The position numbers and the translations under genes were made by a program. From the NCBI GenBank assembly GCA_019739215.1, contig JAHHDR010000033.1, positions 1 through 64,000 on the forward strand: a stretch of 64,000 nucleotides of DNA, read 5' to 3'. Shown piece by piece: positions 57,395 through 64,000 of this stretch; position 1 is the first letter of the stretch, and each line of letters opens with the position of its first letter. The notes below the pieces were generated by a model. It was given only the letters and a program-made list of their open reading frames with translations. It was not told the origin of the DNA and did not search any database. Origin of the DNA: Rhizobium sp. (GTDB taxonomy: Bacteria; Pseudomonadota; Alphaproteobacteria; Rhizobiales; Rhizobiaceae).

Positions 57395-57538
57395 ATGAGC
57401 AGGGGTGCCCTTTACGGATTGATCGCCGTTCTCCTTGTCGTCGTCCTCGGTGGCGGCTTGTATCTCTACAACGAAGAGACCAAGCCCGGCGTTGAGCTCA
57501 AGGCCAACGAAGACGGGATATCGTTGGAGACAAACTGA
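57395..57538 (+). CDS. Mini membrane protein, 47 residues
   Basis: ATG 57395, stop 57536-57538. Reads MSRGALYGLIAVLLVVVLGG, GLYLYNEETK, then an acidic tail. One N-terminal helix with a short periplasmic or cytosolic tail. It is tightly linked to the DUF883-like gene (8 bp), so probably part of the same envelope-related unit. Function unknown. Confidence 0.7.
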   Translation: MSRGALYGLIAVLLVVVLGGGLYLYNEETKPGVELKANEDGISLETN

Positions 57539-57543
57539 AGAGC

Positions 57544-57572
57544 GGCCGGCACCCACCCCATCGGTGCCGGCC
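57544..57572 (+). terminator. Strong hairpin after the mini-gene pair
   Basis: GGCCGGCACC and GGTGCCGGCC form a perfect 10-bp stem with a 9-base loop directly after the stop at 57538. No T tract follows, so termination may need Rho or the hairpin may protect the message. Confidence 0.6.
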
Positions 57573-57723
57573 CCATCGCGCCTGGATTGAGAGGGCAGCC
57601 GAGCGGCATGATCGGCCGAGCGCCCCTGAGTGACAGGCCGACACAGCAACAAGCCGCGCCACAGCCTTTTTTTTTGCCCCCTTCTTAAGAGCTTGTTAAG
57701 ACTCCTCTCTGTCGGAGATCTTC

Positions 57724-59031
57724 ATGGCGCTTGGCGCATCGCATCGTTTGCAGGATGGCGTCCTCGCCGTCGAAACCATGACGCGCTTTGCGCTTGCTGT
57801 CCTGGCCCTGGCGTCCGGCGTCTACACCTATCTCGGGGTCCGCAGTCTCCTCGACGGTTCGCCGACCGCAATTTTCTTTGCCGCCATCATCTACTCGGCT
57901 TCAGTCTCGGTGGCGATCTACGCCTTCTGGTCCTATATGGCCCGCTTCTATCCGCATGTCACCGGAGCGGCGTCCCGCGGTGCCATGATCGGCGTGATGG
58001 CACTCGGCTGCGCGATGATCATCGCCATGTCGAGCTGGCTGAACGCGGCAGCCCTCGCTGGATCGGCGGCGCTCGAACAGCATCTGGCCGAGACGGTGCA
58101 GGACTATACGGCCGACCTCGACAAGGCACATCAGAACGCACTGGCCGCACAAAGCCTGCTGCCGGACATCCAGCGGACATCGGAGCGCTTCTCCAGGCTT
58201 GCGGAGGACGAACGCCAGAACGGGGCCCTGACGGGAACGACGGGCTCGGGGAGCGTCGTCCAGCTTCTGTCGCAAATGTCCGCGCAGCTCAACGAGCTCG
58301 AGACCGGCATCGTCGCCTCCCGTGAACGGGTGACCACGCTCTTCGACCAGGGGCGGAGTCACCTTGCGACCATGCGCACGCTGGTTTCGGCGCCCGGAGC
58401 CGTGGCGCCGCGCAGCGACGAATTCTCTGCCGAGGTTGTTGCGCTTTCCGGCGTCATCACGTCGCTGGAACAGACCTCGATTGCGCCCTCCGTCAAGCGG
58501 GCGGCCGAAGACCTGTCGCTCGGTTTCATCGCGCCGGTCGCCGATGGCAAGGCTGCCGATCTTGCAGACCGCCAGGACCAGGTCATGCAGACGATCCGCG
58601 CTTCGGTGTCGGCCCAGTCACTGGTGCTTTCGCAGGCCGCAGACGATATTCTGGCGCGTGAGCCGGTGGCGGAGCGCCGCTTCGTGCCACTGTCTTCCGC
58701 GGAAGCGGTTCTGCGCTATGCCGACGATTTCATTCCTGCATGGGCAGGCGCAATTTCCATCGACCTGCTTCCCGCCGTTCTCGTCTTCATCCTGACTGTC
58801 GTGCACGGAGCAATCCGGCGGCAGGAAGAGCGGCTACCCTTTGCGCAGCGGATCACCGCGGCGGAACTCCTGGAAGCCTTGGAGGTGCAGCGAGCGCTCG
58901 GCCGGCAGGGAACTGACGTGGAGCAGGCTTTGCGGACGGCTGAAACCGAAGACGAGCGCGGGCGGGCCGACTCCAACGTCACCAGCCTCGACATGTCGGT
59001 TAAGGCGCCCCGCAAGGGCCCGCCTGCATGA
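57724..59031 (+). CDS. Membrane protein with large coiled-coil domain
   Basis: 435 residues from ATG 57724 (GGAGA upstream); an internal ATG (MTRFALAVLALASGVYTYLG) is an alternative start. Three N-terminal hydrophobic helices (to ~residue 115) are followed by a long heptad-rich region (~115-330) and one more helix near 340 (ISIDLLPAVLVFILTVVHGA), then a cytosolic tail with many charged residues. No named family recognised. It overlaps the ClpP-fold gene by 4 bp (ATGA), so the two products probably work together. Confidence 0.75.
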   Translation: MALGASHRLQDGVLAVETMTRFALAVLALASGVYTYLGVRSLLDGSPTAIFFAAIIYSASVSVAIYAFWSYMARFYPHVTGAASRGAMIGVMALGCAMIIAMSSWLNAAALAGSAALEQHLAETVQDYTADLDKAHQNALAAQSLLPDIQRTSERFSRLAEDERQNGALTGTTGSGSVVQLLSQMSAQLNELETGIVASRERVTTLFDQGRSHLATMRTLVSAPGAVAPRSDEFSAEVVALSGVITSLEQTSIAPSVKRAAEDLSLGFIAPVADGKAADLADRQDQVMQTIRASVSAQSLVLSQAADDILAREPVAERRFVPLSSAEAVLRYADDFIPAWAGAISIDLLPAVLVFILTVVHGAIRRQEERLPFAQRITAAELLEALEVQRALGRQGTDVEQALRTAETEDERGRADSNVTSLDMSVKAPRKGPPA

Positions 59032-59825
59032 ACGCCGCCTCGCCTGTCCTGCGCCTGAAGACCGCCTTTCTTCGTGCCGACGACGGCCTGCTGATGCGCG
59101 GCGCATTCTTCGGGCTTCTGGTGGCAGCGGGCGCCTTCCTCTTCGTGGACCTCAGGGAAATGAGTCTGGCAAGCGCCTCGGTTCCTGACCGTGACCCCAT
59201 GACGACCGGCACTCCCGTGCTGCCGCCCGCGCTGACGGATGGCGTTCCAGGGGCGCCGCCGGTCGAACCGGAGACGTCGCCCGAAGTCCTGCGTCAGCCG
59301 ATGCGCTTCGAACTCTTGGCCGGCGGCATGCTCAAGGCGGAAGGATCGATCGATCCGGGTGCGGCCGACCGCTTCGCCAAGGAGATCGCGGCACGCGGCG
59401 AGTATGTGAAGGCGGTGACGCTGAATTCGCCGGGCGGCTCGGTCGACGATGCACTGGCGATGTCGACGCTGATCCGGGAAAAGGGCCTGAACACCAAAGT
59501 GTCGACGAAAGCGCTCTGCGCCTCTTCTTGCCCCCTGGTCTTTGCCGGCGGGGTCACGCGCGAGGCTGAAAAGGACGCCATTGTCGGCGTGCATCAGGTC
59601 TTCAATGCCGGACAGCAGCGGCCCTCTCCCGAGCAGGCCATGTCCGGTGCGCAGAGCATGACGGCGCGCATCGCCCGGCATCTCGACGAGATGGGCATCG
59701 GCAACGGGCTCTGGTTCCACGCATTGGAAACGCCGCCGGACCGGCTTTACTATCTGACTCCGGAGGAGATGGTGAGGTTCAAGCTCACAACCGCACCGGT
59801 GGCGACGGCCAAGCAGGCGGGATAG
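59028..59825 (+). CDS. ClpP/crotonase-fold membrane-anchored protein
   Basis: 265 residues. It has an N-terminal membrane helix (MRGAFFGLLVAAGAFLFVDL), a Pro-rich linker, then a ClpP-like domain (~100-250). EGSIDPGAADRFAKEI, LNSPGGSVDDALAMSTLIRE and CASSCPLVFAGGVTREA place the nucleophile region (ASSC, Ser) and VGVHQVF supplies a possible His. It resembles the COG3904 group of predicted periplasmic serine-type proteins. Coupled to the coiled-coil membrane protein by a 4-bp overlap; substrate unknown. Confidence 0.8.
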   Translation: MNAASPVLRLKTAFLRADDGLLMRGAFFGLLVAAGAFLFVDLREMSLASASVPDRDPMTTGTPVLPPALTDGVPGAPPVEPETSPEVLRQPMRFELLAGGMLKAEGSIDPGAADRFAKEIAARGEYVKAVTLNSPGGSVDDALAMSTLIREKGLNTKVSTKALCASSCPLVFAGGVTREAEKDAIVGVHQVFNAGQQRPSPEQAMSGAQSMTARIARHLDEMGIGNGLWFHALETPPDRLYYLTPEEMVRFKLTTAPVATAKQAG

Positions 59826-59840
59826 ATTTCGTTCACCGGG

Positions 59841-60779
59841 TTATACCCTGGACGCGGGCGGGCGTTTCTGGTTCGAGATGTCAAGCAGGCTCCGTCTCAG
59901 CCGGGGCACCGCGAAATCCAGGAAGCGTCGCATCTTGATCGGCATCTGGCCGCGCCCGGCATGCACGAGGCTCACCGGCACCGGTTCGGTCTCGAACTGT
60001 TCAAGGACAACCCGCAGGCCGTTGGCCGCGACCGCATTCGCCACCTGGTAGTGCAAGAGGCGCGTGGCGCCCACATGTCGGAGGGCCGCCCGAACGGCCG
60101 CTTCGGCCGTGGTCACCGAGAGGCGGGCCTCCACGGGGATCAGCAAAGGCTTTCCCGTTTTCGGATCGGCGAAACGCCATCCCGCCATTGGCCCGGGACC
60201 ATCGAATGTGACACAGGGCATGGCAAGCAAGTCGGCAGGAGCCTGCGGCGTCCCATGCAGATCCAGGAACGTGGGGCTGGCGCAGACAACGGTGCGCATC
60301 GCGCCGACCGTCGTCGAGATCATCGCGCTGTCGGCAAGCCTGCCGATGCGCACGGCCATATCCACCTGGTCTTCTGCCAGATGCATGTTTCGATCGAGCA
60401 GCAACAGCTTGATCGTGATCTCCGGAAACGCCGCCAGAAAGTCGATGACGACAGGCAGCACATGGAGCTGGCCGAACTGCACCGGCGCGGTAATGACGAG
60501 CTCTCCTTTGGGAATGGTGAATTCCCCCGCGACAGCGCGCTCGATGTCATCGACCTGTTCGAGTATCCGCCGCGCCGCCGCGACATAGCTCGTTCCGGCG
60601 TCGGTCAGGGTGAGTTTACGGGTGGTTCGGATCAGAACTTCGGCACCCAGCAGGGCCTCCAGATTCGATATCTTTCGCGCAACTGTCGTGACGGGAACAC
60701 GGAGCTTGCGTGCCGCAGCAGAGAAGCTGCCACTCTCCACGACCGCGACCAGGATCGACATGGCCTCGAGTCTGTCCAT
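59841..60779 (-). CDS. LysR-family transcriptional regulator
   Basis: 312 residues. The N-terminal winged helix starts MDRLEAMSILVAVVESGSFS and continues AAARKLRVPVTTVARKISNL; the substrate-binding domain follows from ~90. Divergent from the PPOX-fold gene across 102 bp that contain a direct repeat, so it probably controls that gene and itself. Ligand unknown. Confidence 0.93.
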   Translation of the reverse strand: MDRLEAMSILVAVVESGSFSAAARKLRVPVTTVARKISNLEALLGAEVLIRTTRKLTLTDAGTSYVAAARRILEQVDDIERAVAGEFTIPKGELVITAPVQFGQLHVLPVVIDFLAAFPEITIKLLLLDRNMHLAEDQVDMAVRIGRLADSAMISTTVGAMRTVVCASPTFLDLHGTPQAPADLLAMPCVTFDGPGPMAGWRFADPKTGKPLLIPVEARLSVTTAEAAVRAALRHVGATRLLHYQVANAVAANGLRVVLEQFETEPVPVSLVHAGRGQMPIKMRRFLDFAVPRLRRSLLDISNQKRPPASRV

Positions 60780-60789
60780 TCATCTTCCC

Positions 60790-60823
60790 ATTTACCGGAG
60801 AGATCATGCCCACATTTACCGGA
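60790..60823. promoter_or_regulatory. Candidate LysR-type sites (direct repeat)
   Basis: ATTTACCGGA occurs at 60790-60799 and 60814-60823, 24 bp apart, in the gap between the divergent LysR and PPOX genes. Two identical 10-mers on the same face of the helix fit a LysR recognition/activation site pair. Confidence 0.45.
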
Positions 60824-60881
60824 TTATATCAAATCGGAACAGCCTCCATATTTGCCTTCGAAGAACAGCGAGGAGCTTGAG

Positions 60882-61496
60882 ATGGCCTATGGATTTCTCG
60901 ACATTGCCGTGACGCCAAGCGTCAGGGCCGCCCAGGCCGAGATGGGCGCCGACGCTATGTGGGCCGATTTCAGCGGGCATCGGGATTTCGACCGATTCAC
61001 CGATTCAGAGAAGGCATTCATCGAAGGACGCGACAGCTTCTACATGGCATCGGTCTCGGAGACGGGATGGCCCTACGTCCAGCATCGCGGCGGGCCGCGC
61101 GGCTTTGTGAAGGTGCTTGACGACCGGACGCTGGCTTTCGCAGACTATCGTGGCAACCGTCAGTATATCAGCACCGGCAACTTCGCGGCCAATGACCGCG
61201 CCTGCCTTATCCTGATGGATTATCCCAGCCGCAGCCGCCTGAAGATCTATGCCCATGTGGAGAAGCTGGGACCCGGCGACGATCAAGGTCTGACCGAAGA
61301 CGTCACCGACAGTGCTTACAAGGGCAAGCTTGAGCGCATCTTCCGACTGCGGCTCGCAAGCTTCGACTGGAACTGCCAGCAGCATATTACGCCGCGCTTC
61401 ACCCAGGCGGAGGTCGTGGCGGCGATTGACCCGCTGCGCAAACGGCTCGCCGAACTCGAAGCGGAGAATGCCGAGTTGAGGACACGAACAGGCTGA
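60882..61496 (+). CDS. Pyridoxamine 5'-phosphate oxidase-fold FMN-binding protein
   Basis: 204 residues from ATG 60882 (AGGAGC upstream). It carries the split-barrel flavin-binding domain with FYMASVSETGWPYVQHRGGP, RTLAFADYRGNRQYISTGNF and ACLILMDYPSRSRLKIYAHV. It ends in a helical tail (LRKRLAELEAENAELRTRTG) that could be a coiled coil. Related proteins bind FMN, F420 or haem; the reaction is unknown. Likely target of the divergent LysR regulator. Confidence 0.88.
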   Translation: MAYGFLDIAVTPSVRAAQAEMGADAMWADFSGHRDFDRFTDSEKAFIEGRDSFYMASVSETGWPYVQHRGGPRGFVKVLDDRTLAFADYRGNRQYISTGNFAANDRACLILMDYPSRSRLKIYAHVEKLGPGDDQGLTEDVTDSAYKGKLERIFRLRLASFDWNCQQHITPRFTQAEVVAAIDPLRKRLAELEAENAELRTRTG

Positions 61497-61636
61497 GTTG
61501 ACCATGATGAGGTCGATTTCCGGCCTGCGTGCAGGCAAACTCCGGGATTCTGCGCAGAATGGGTCCCCATTCCGACTCTTGGCTTGTTTTGAAGACTGGC
61601 ATCTGGTCTCACTGCCGATCTCAGAAGGAGAACGAC

Positions 61637-61921
61637 ATGGCCGCATTCGACCCCGTGCAAGCGCTTGAGACCCATGCCGACTCCGAGTGCTCCGTGCAAT
61701 TCTGGCTGCCGGACGCCAAGCCGTTTCAGTGCGCCTCGATTGGTGAGGCTGTTGCCTATGCAAGCCAGCATGGCGGCAAATGGAATGATGTCGAACTGAC
61801 GGTGCATCGCGCCCGTGAAGACATAGCCTACGGCACCGACAAGACAAGAATGCTGATCGATGCCCAAGAGAGGGCGGCCAAGGCAAGCAAGCCCGCGCGC
61901 GAGATCGGGGATCGAAACTGA
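61637..61921 (+). CDS. Hypothetical protein, 94 residues
   Basis: ATG 61637 behind AGAAGGAG. Soluble, acidic-to-neutral, with one Cys pair (SECSVQFWL, PFQCASIGEA) and a helical tail (MLIDAQERAAKASKPAREIG). No family recognised; the good ribosome site and codon use support it as real. Confidence 0.65.
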   Translation: MAAFDPVQALETHADSECSVQFWLPDAKPFQCASIGEAVAYASQHGGKWNDVELTVHRAREDIAYGTDKTRMLIDAQERAAKASKPAREIGDRN

Positions 61922-61987
61922 CGCCGGAGCGGTTGAGGCTGCCCTATTCGGCCAGCCACACCGATCCGGACGAAGAGAGGTCAGTCA

Positions 61988-62012
61988 ACCGGGGGTGCGG
62001 TGCGCCCCCGGT
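61988..62012. terminator. GC-rich hairpin between convergent genes
   Basis: CCGGGGGTGC and GCGCCCCCGG pair (one G-T) around a 3-base loop; CCCGCTTTT follows on the plus strand. It lies between the 94-residue protein gene and the end of the convergent binding-protein gene and could serve either. Confidence 0.55.
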
Positions 62013-62025
62013 CCCGCTTTTCACT

Positions 62026-63285
62026 TCATTTGATATTCTTGAGCATTTCGCCGACCTGCTCGGTGGTCATTTCACCTGACGTCTCGACCTTGCCGTCCTT
62101 GATCTTCCACAGGCGGAACGGACCGGTGATGTCGCCATACTGGTCGAAGGTGACCGGGCCGATGACGCCTTCATACTTGATCGGCTTGCCTTCGCTGATC
62201 AGCTTGAGCGCCTTGGCGAACTCTTCCTTGCCGGCATAGATCGGCGTGCCCGCCGGATCGACCACCTTGGAGACGGCGTCCTTGATCTTGGCCGGGTCCT
62301 GCGAACCGGCGATCGCGATCGCAAGGCCGGCGATGGCACCTGCGTCATAGGAGCGGTCAGCTGCCGGGTTGGACGGTTCGATGCCCGAGAACGCCTTGTA
62401 GTTCGCCATGAAATATTCGGTCGACTTGGTCGGGTTGGTACCCGACGACGTGCCGTAGGCTTCGTTGAGATAGTCGGCACCGACCGATTCGATGAAGTCT
62501 GGGCTGTTCATGCCGTCGTTGAGCAGGAATTTCTGCACGCCGCCCTGCGAGATCCAGGTGCGGGCGATGGTCGCGCCATCGACGGGCGTGCTGACCAGGT
62601 AGAGACCGTCAGGCTCGCCGCCCATCGCCGCGGTGACTTCCGACGCATAGCTCGACTGCTTCTCGTTGTAGGGCGTGACCGAGACGATGGTGCCGCCGAG
62701 CGCCTTGTAGGCACGCGAGAACTCGGCCACCATGTTGACGCCGAAGTCGTTGTTGACATGGACGATGGCGAGCTTCTTGAAGCCGCTGTCGATCGCGTAT
62801 TTCGCCGCCGCCACGCCCTGCAGCGCATCCGACGTAATCGTGCGGAAGAAGATGCCGTTTGTCTTGCCGTCGCGCGCCAGCGCCGTCAGCGTCGGCGAGG
62901 ACGAGGCCGGCGAGATCTGCACGATCTTGGCGGGCCCGGTGACCGAGGTCAGGATCGGGATCGATACCGACGAGATGATGCCGCCGATAACCAGCGGTAC
63001 CTTCTTGACCTGGACGAGCTGGGTCGCGGCATCGACCGCGATGTTGCCGGCACTCTGGCTGTCGCGCGTATCGGTGACGAGATCGCAGCCCAGCACGCCG
63101 CCGGCATCGTTGATGTCGCGGAAGGCCATCTCGACCGACTTGGCGCCGGCCTGGCCGTATTCGCCGGCCGGGCCGGTCAGTTCCATCACCAGGCCGACGG
63201 TGACCTTGCAATCGGCAGCAAGGGCGACGCCGGCGGTACCGGCCAGCAGCATGGCTGCGGTCAATTTCAGGAAGGTCTTCTTCAT
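62026..63285 (-). CDS. Branched-chain amino-acid-type ABC substrate-binding protein
   Basis: Periplasmic binding protein of the LivJ/Peripla_BP_6 class, 419 residues from ATG 63285 (AAAGGGG upstream). The signal peptide is MKKTFLKLTAAMLLAGTAGV, cleaved after ALA. The mature protein begins ADCKVTVGLVMELTGPAGEY. Further family segments are FFRTITSDALQGVAAAKYAI and YDAGAIAGLAIAIAGSQDPA. No permease or ATPase of the Liv type is in the window; the two downstream genes in its strand direction are absent, and the upstream neighbours (NTF2-like, aldo/keto reductase) are enzymes. The ligand may be an amino acid, amide or aromatic acid. Confidence 0.92.
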   Translation of the reverse strand: MKKTFLKLTAAMLLAGTAGVALAADCKVTVGLVMELTGPAGEYGQAGAKSVEMAFRDINDAGGVLGCDLVTDTRDSQSAGNIAVDAATQLVQVKKVPLVIGGIISSVSIPILTSVTGPAKIVQISPASSSPTLTALARDGKTNGIFFRTITSDALQGVAAAKYAIDSGFKKLAIVHVNNDFGVNMVAEFSRAYKALGGTIVSVTPYNEKQSSYASEVTAAMGGEPDGLYLVSTPVDGATIARTWISQGGVQKFLLNDGMNSPDFIESVGADYLNEAYGTSSGTNPTKSTEYFMANYKAFSGIEPSNPAADRSYDAGAIAGLAIAIAGSQDPAKIKDAVSKVVDPAGTPIYAGKEEFAKALKLISEGKPIKYEGVIGPVTFDQYGDITGPFRLWKIKDGKVETSGEMTTEQVGEMLKNIK

Positions 63286-63352
63286 GGTAGTTCCCCTTTT
63301 CGGTGTTGATTCATTCCCAGTTTTCAAACCCGGCCCATTCTTCGAACCCGGT

Positions 63353-63775
63353 CTATTCAGCCGCCTGCATCCAGGTTTCATGCAGATGGCGCCATTCGAC
63401 GCCGTTGGGCGCCGATGAACTCTCGACGAAAAGCGCCGTGGCGCGGCGCGCGGTCTTGATGCCGCGACGCTCCTGCTTTTCGATATAGGTCACGACCACG
63501 GCGTCGCCGGCCTCCCAGGCCAGCTCGACATCGGCAATCTCGATCGCATAGTCGCCGTCGAAGGTGGCGCGGTTGTCGCGTACATAGGCCACGACTGCGT
63601 CGCGCTCGAGCATATCGCCGCTGGGCGGGATCATCTTGAGTCCCGGTCCCATCACGCGATCGAAACGGTCGAAATCCGTGACATCGGCGGTGTTCCTGTC
63701 GTACCAGGCGACGAAAAATTCATGCAGTGACACGATCTCGTCGCGGGCGCGGATGAACAGGGGCGACGGGCTCAT
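63353..63775 (-). CDS. NTF2/SnoaL-like domain protein
   Basis: 140-residue cone-barrel protein: FFVAWYDRNTADVTDFDRFD, DRVMGPGLKMIPPSGD, RDAVVAYVRDN, ALFVESSSAPNGVEWRHLHE. These proteins act as small enzymes or binding folds. It overlaps the aldo/keto reductase gene by 4 bp and precedes the binding-protein gene by 67 bp, suggesting one operon. Confidence 0.85.
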   Translation of the reverse strand: MSPSPLFIRARDEIVSLHEFFVAWYDRNTADVTDFDRFDRVMGPGLKMIPPSGDMLERDAVVAYVRDNRATFDGDYAIEIADVELAWEAGDAVVVTYIEKQERRGIKTARRATALFVESSSAPNGVEWRHLHETWMQAAE

Positions 63776-64000
63776 TTCTTCCCCGCATTGAGGTTGTAGT
63801 GCATGATCGAGCCATGGCGGCCGGTTCGGTCGCGCTCCAGCGTGTAGACATCGCCTTCGAGGCCTGTGCTCCGATCGATGACTGCGCCGATCGCAGCGAG
63901 GTCTTCGGCGGACAGTGCGATGTCCATGATGCGGGCGTTGGCCAGCGCATGGCTCTGGTTGCGGGCGCCGACGATGACGGCGGCGACATGGTCGCGGGTC
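63772..64000 (-). CDS. Aldo/keto reductase, C-terminal fragment
   Basis: The minus-strand frame entering from the window edge reads DHVAAVIVGARNQSHALANA, ALSAEDLAAIGAVI and HYNLNAGKK before the stop at 63772-63774. VIVGARN followed by a short helix and LSAEDLAAI is the NADP-binding C-terminus of aldo/keto reductases (normally VIPGxRN). The gene starts beyond the window. Confidence 0.8.
   Translation of the reverse strand, partial: TRDHVAAVIVGARNQSHALANARIMDIALSAEDLAAIGAVIDRSTGLEGDVYTLERDRTGRHGSIMHYNLNAGKK

Overview
The window looks like a chromosomal segment of an alphaproteobacterium of the Hyphomicrobiales, most likely Rhizobiaceae-like. The signs are high GC, a full-length NdvB/ChvB-type cyclic beta-glucan synthase, a TrcR (DUF1013) regulator, a DUF1127 mini-protein, a DUF4167 protein, and the order lysC-ptsP-prfA-prmC. 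No rRNA, tRNA or CRISPR array was recognised.

Layout. (1) 1-6144: 3' part of a Tad/Cpa pilus operon, with cpaC, cpaD and cpaE broken by single-base insertions and cpaF, tadB, tadC intact. (2) 6262-9723: TPP riboswitch and thiBPQ thiamine transporter. (3) 9868-24614: housekeeping block with an M48 lipoprotein protease, acs, trcR, DUF4167, prmC, prfA, ptsP, lysC, a DUF1127 protein, a DEDDh exonuclease and a DUF2778 protein. (4) 24615-25439: a scar with an IS21 istA relic, a G11 tract and a 19-bp inverted repeat. (5) 25440-33440: AraC regulator, FGGY kinase, ribose-type ABC importer and a trpB-like/trpA-like pair, all in one direction and mostly translationally coupled. (6) 33488-44881: a ten-gene minus-strand operon (UDG-like protein, GMC oxidoreductase, NIPSNAP, BMP-type nucleoside ABC importer, VOC protein, nucleoside hydrolase, amidohydrolase) divergent from a RutR-like TetR gene, with three RutR-like operators between. 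(7) 45376-53871: ndvB. (8) 53872-57538: an island of very small genes, including two paralogous mini-proteins of 37 and 39 residues. (9) 57724-64000: a coiled-coil membrane protein with a ClpP-fold partner, a LysR/PPOX-fold divergent pair, a branched-chain amino-acid-type binding protein, an NTF2-like protein and the end of an aldo/keto reductase.

The most interesting locus is region 5. The TrpB homologue keeps the family scaffold and the glycine-rich phosphate loop, but the PLP Schiff-base lysine is tyrosine and the residues equivalent to Salmonella E109, H115, D305, S377 and R379 are also replaced. Its TrpA partner keeps both catalytic acids. Together with a sugar-type importer and an FGGY kinase, this suggests an undescribed catabolic route in which an imported polyol- or sugar-bearing compound is phosphorylated and then cleaved by a TrpA-type retro-aldol step. 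That route is inference. Region 6 looks like a nucleoside/nucleobase scavenging operon, and its nucleoside hydrolase lacks two of the four usual calcium ligands.

Caution on sequence quality: broken genes cluster in four places (1-2604, 13658-14359, 17498-19775, 30141-30625). Almost every break I could resolve is one surplus base, most often within a short homopolymer, so sequencing or assembly insertions are likelier than true pseudogenes.
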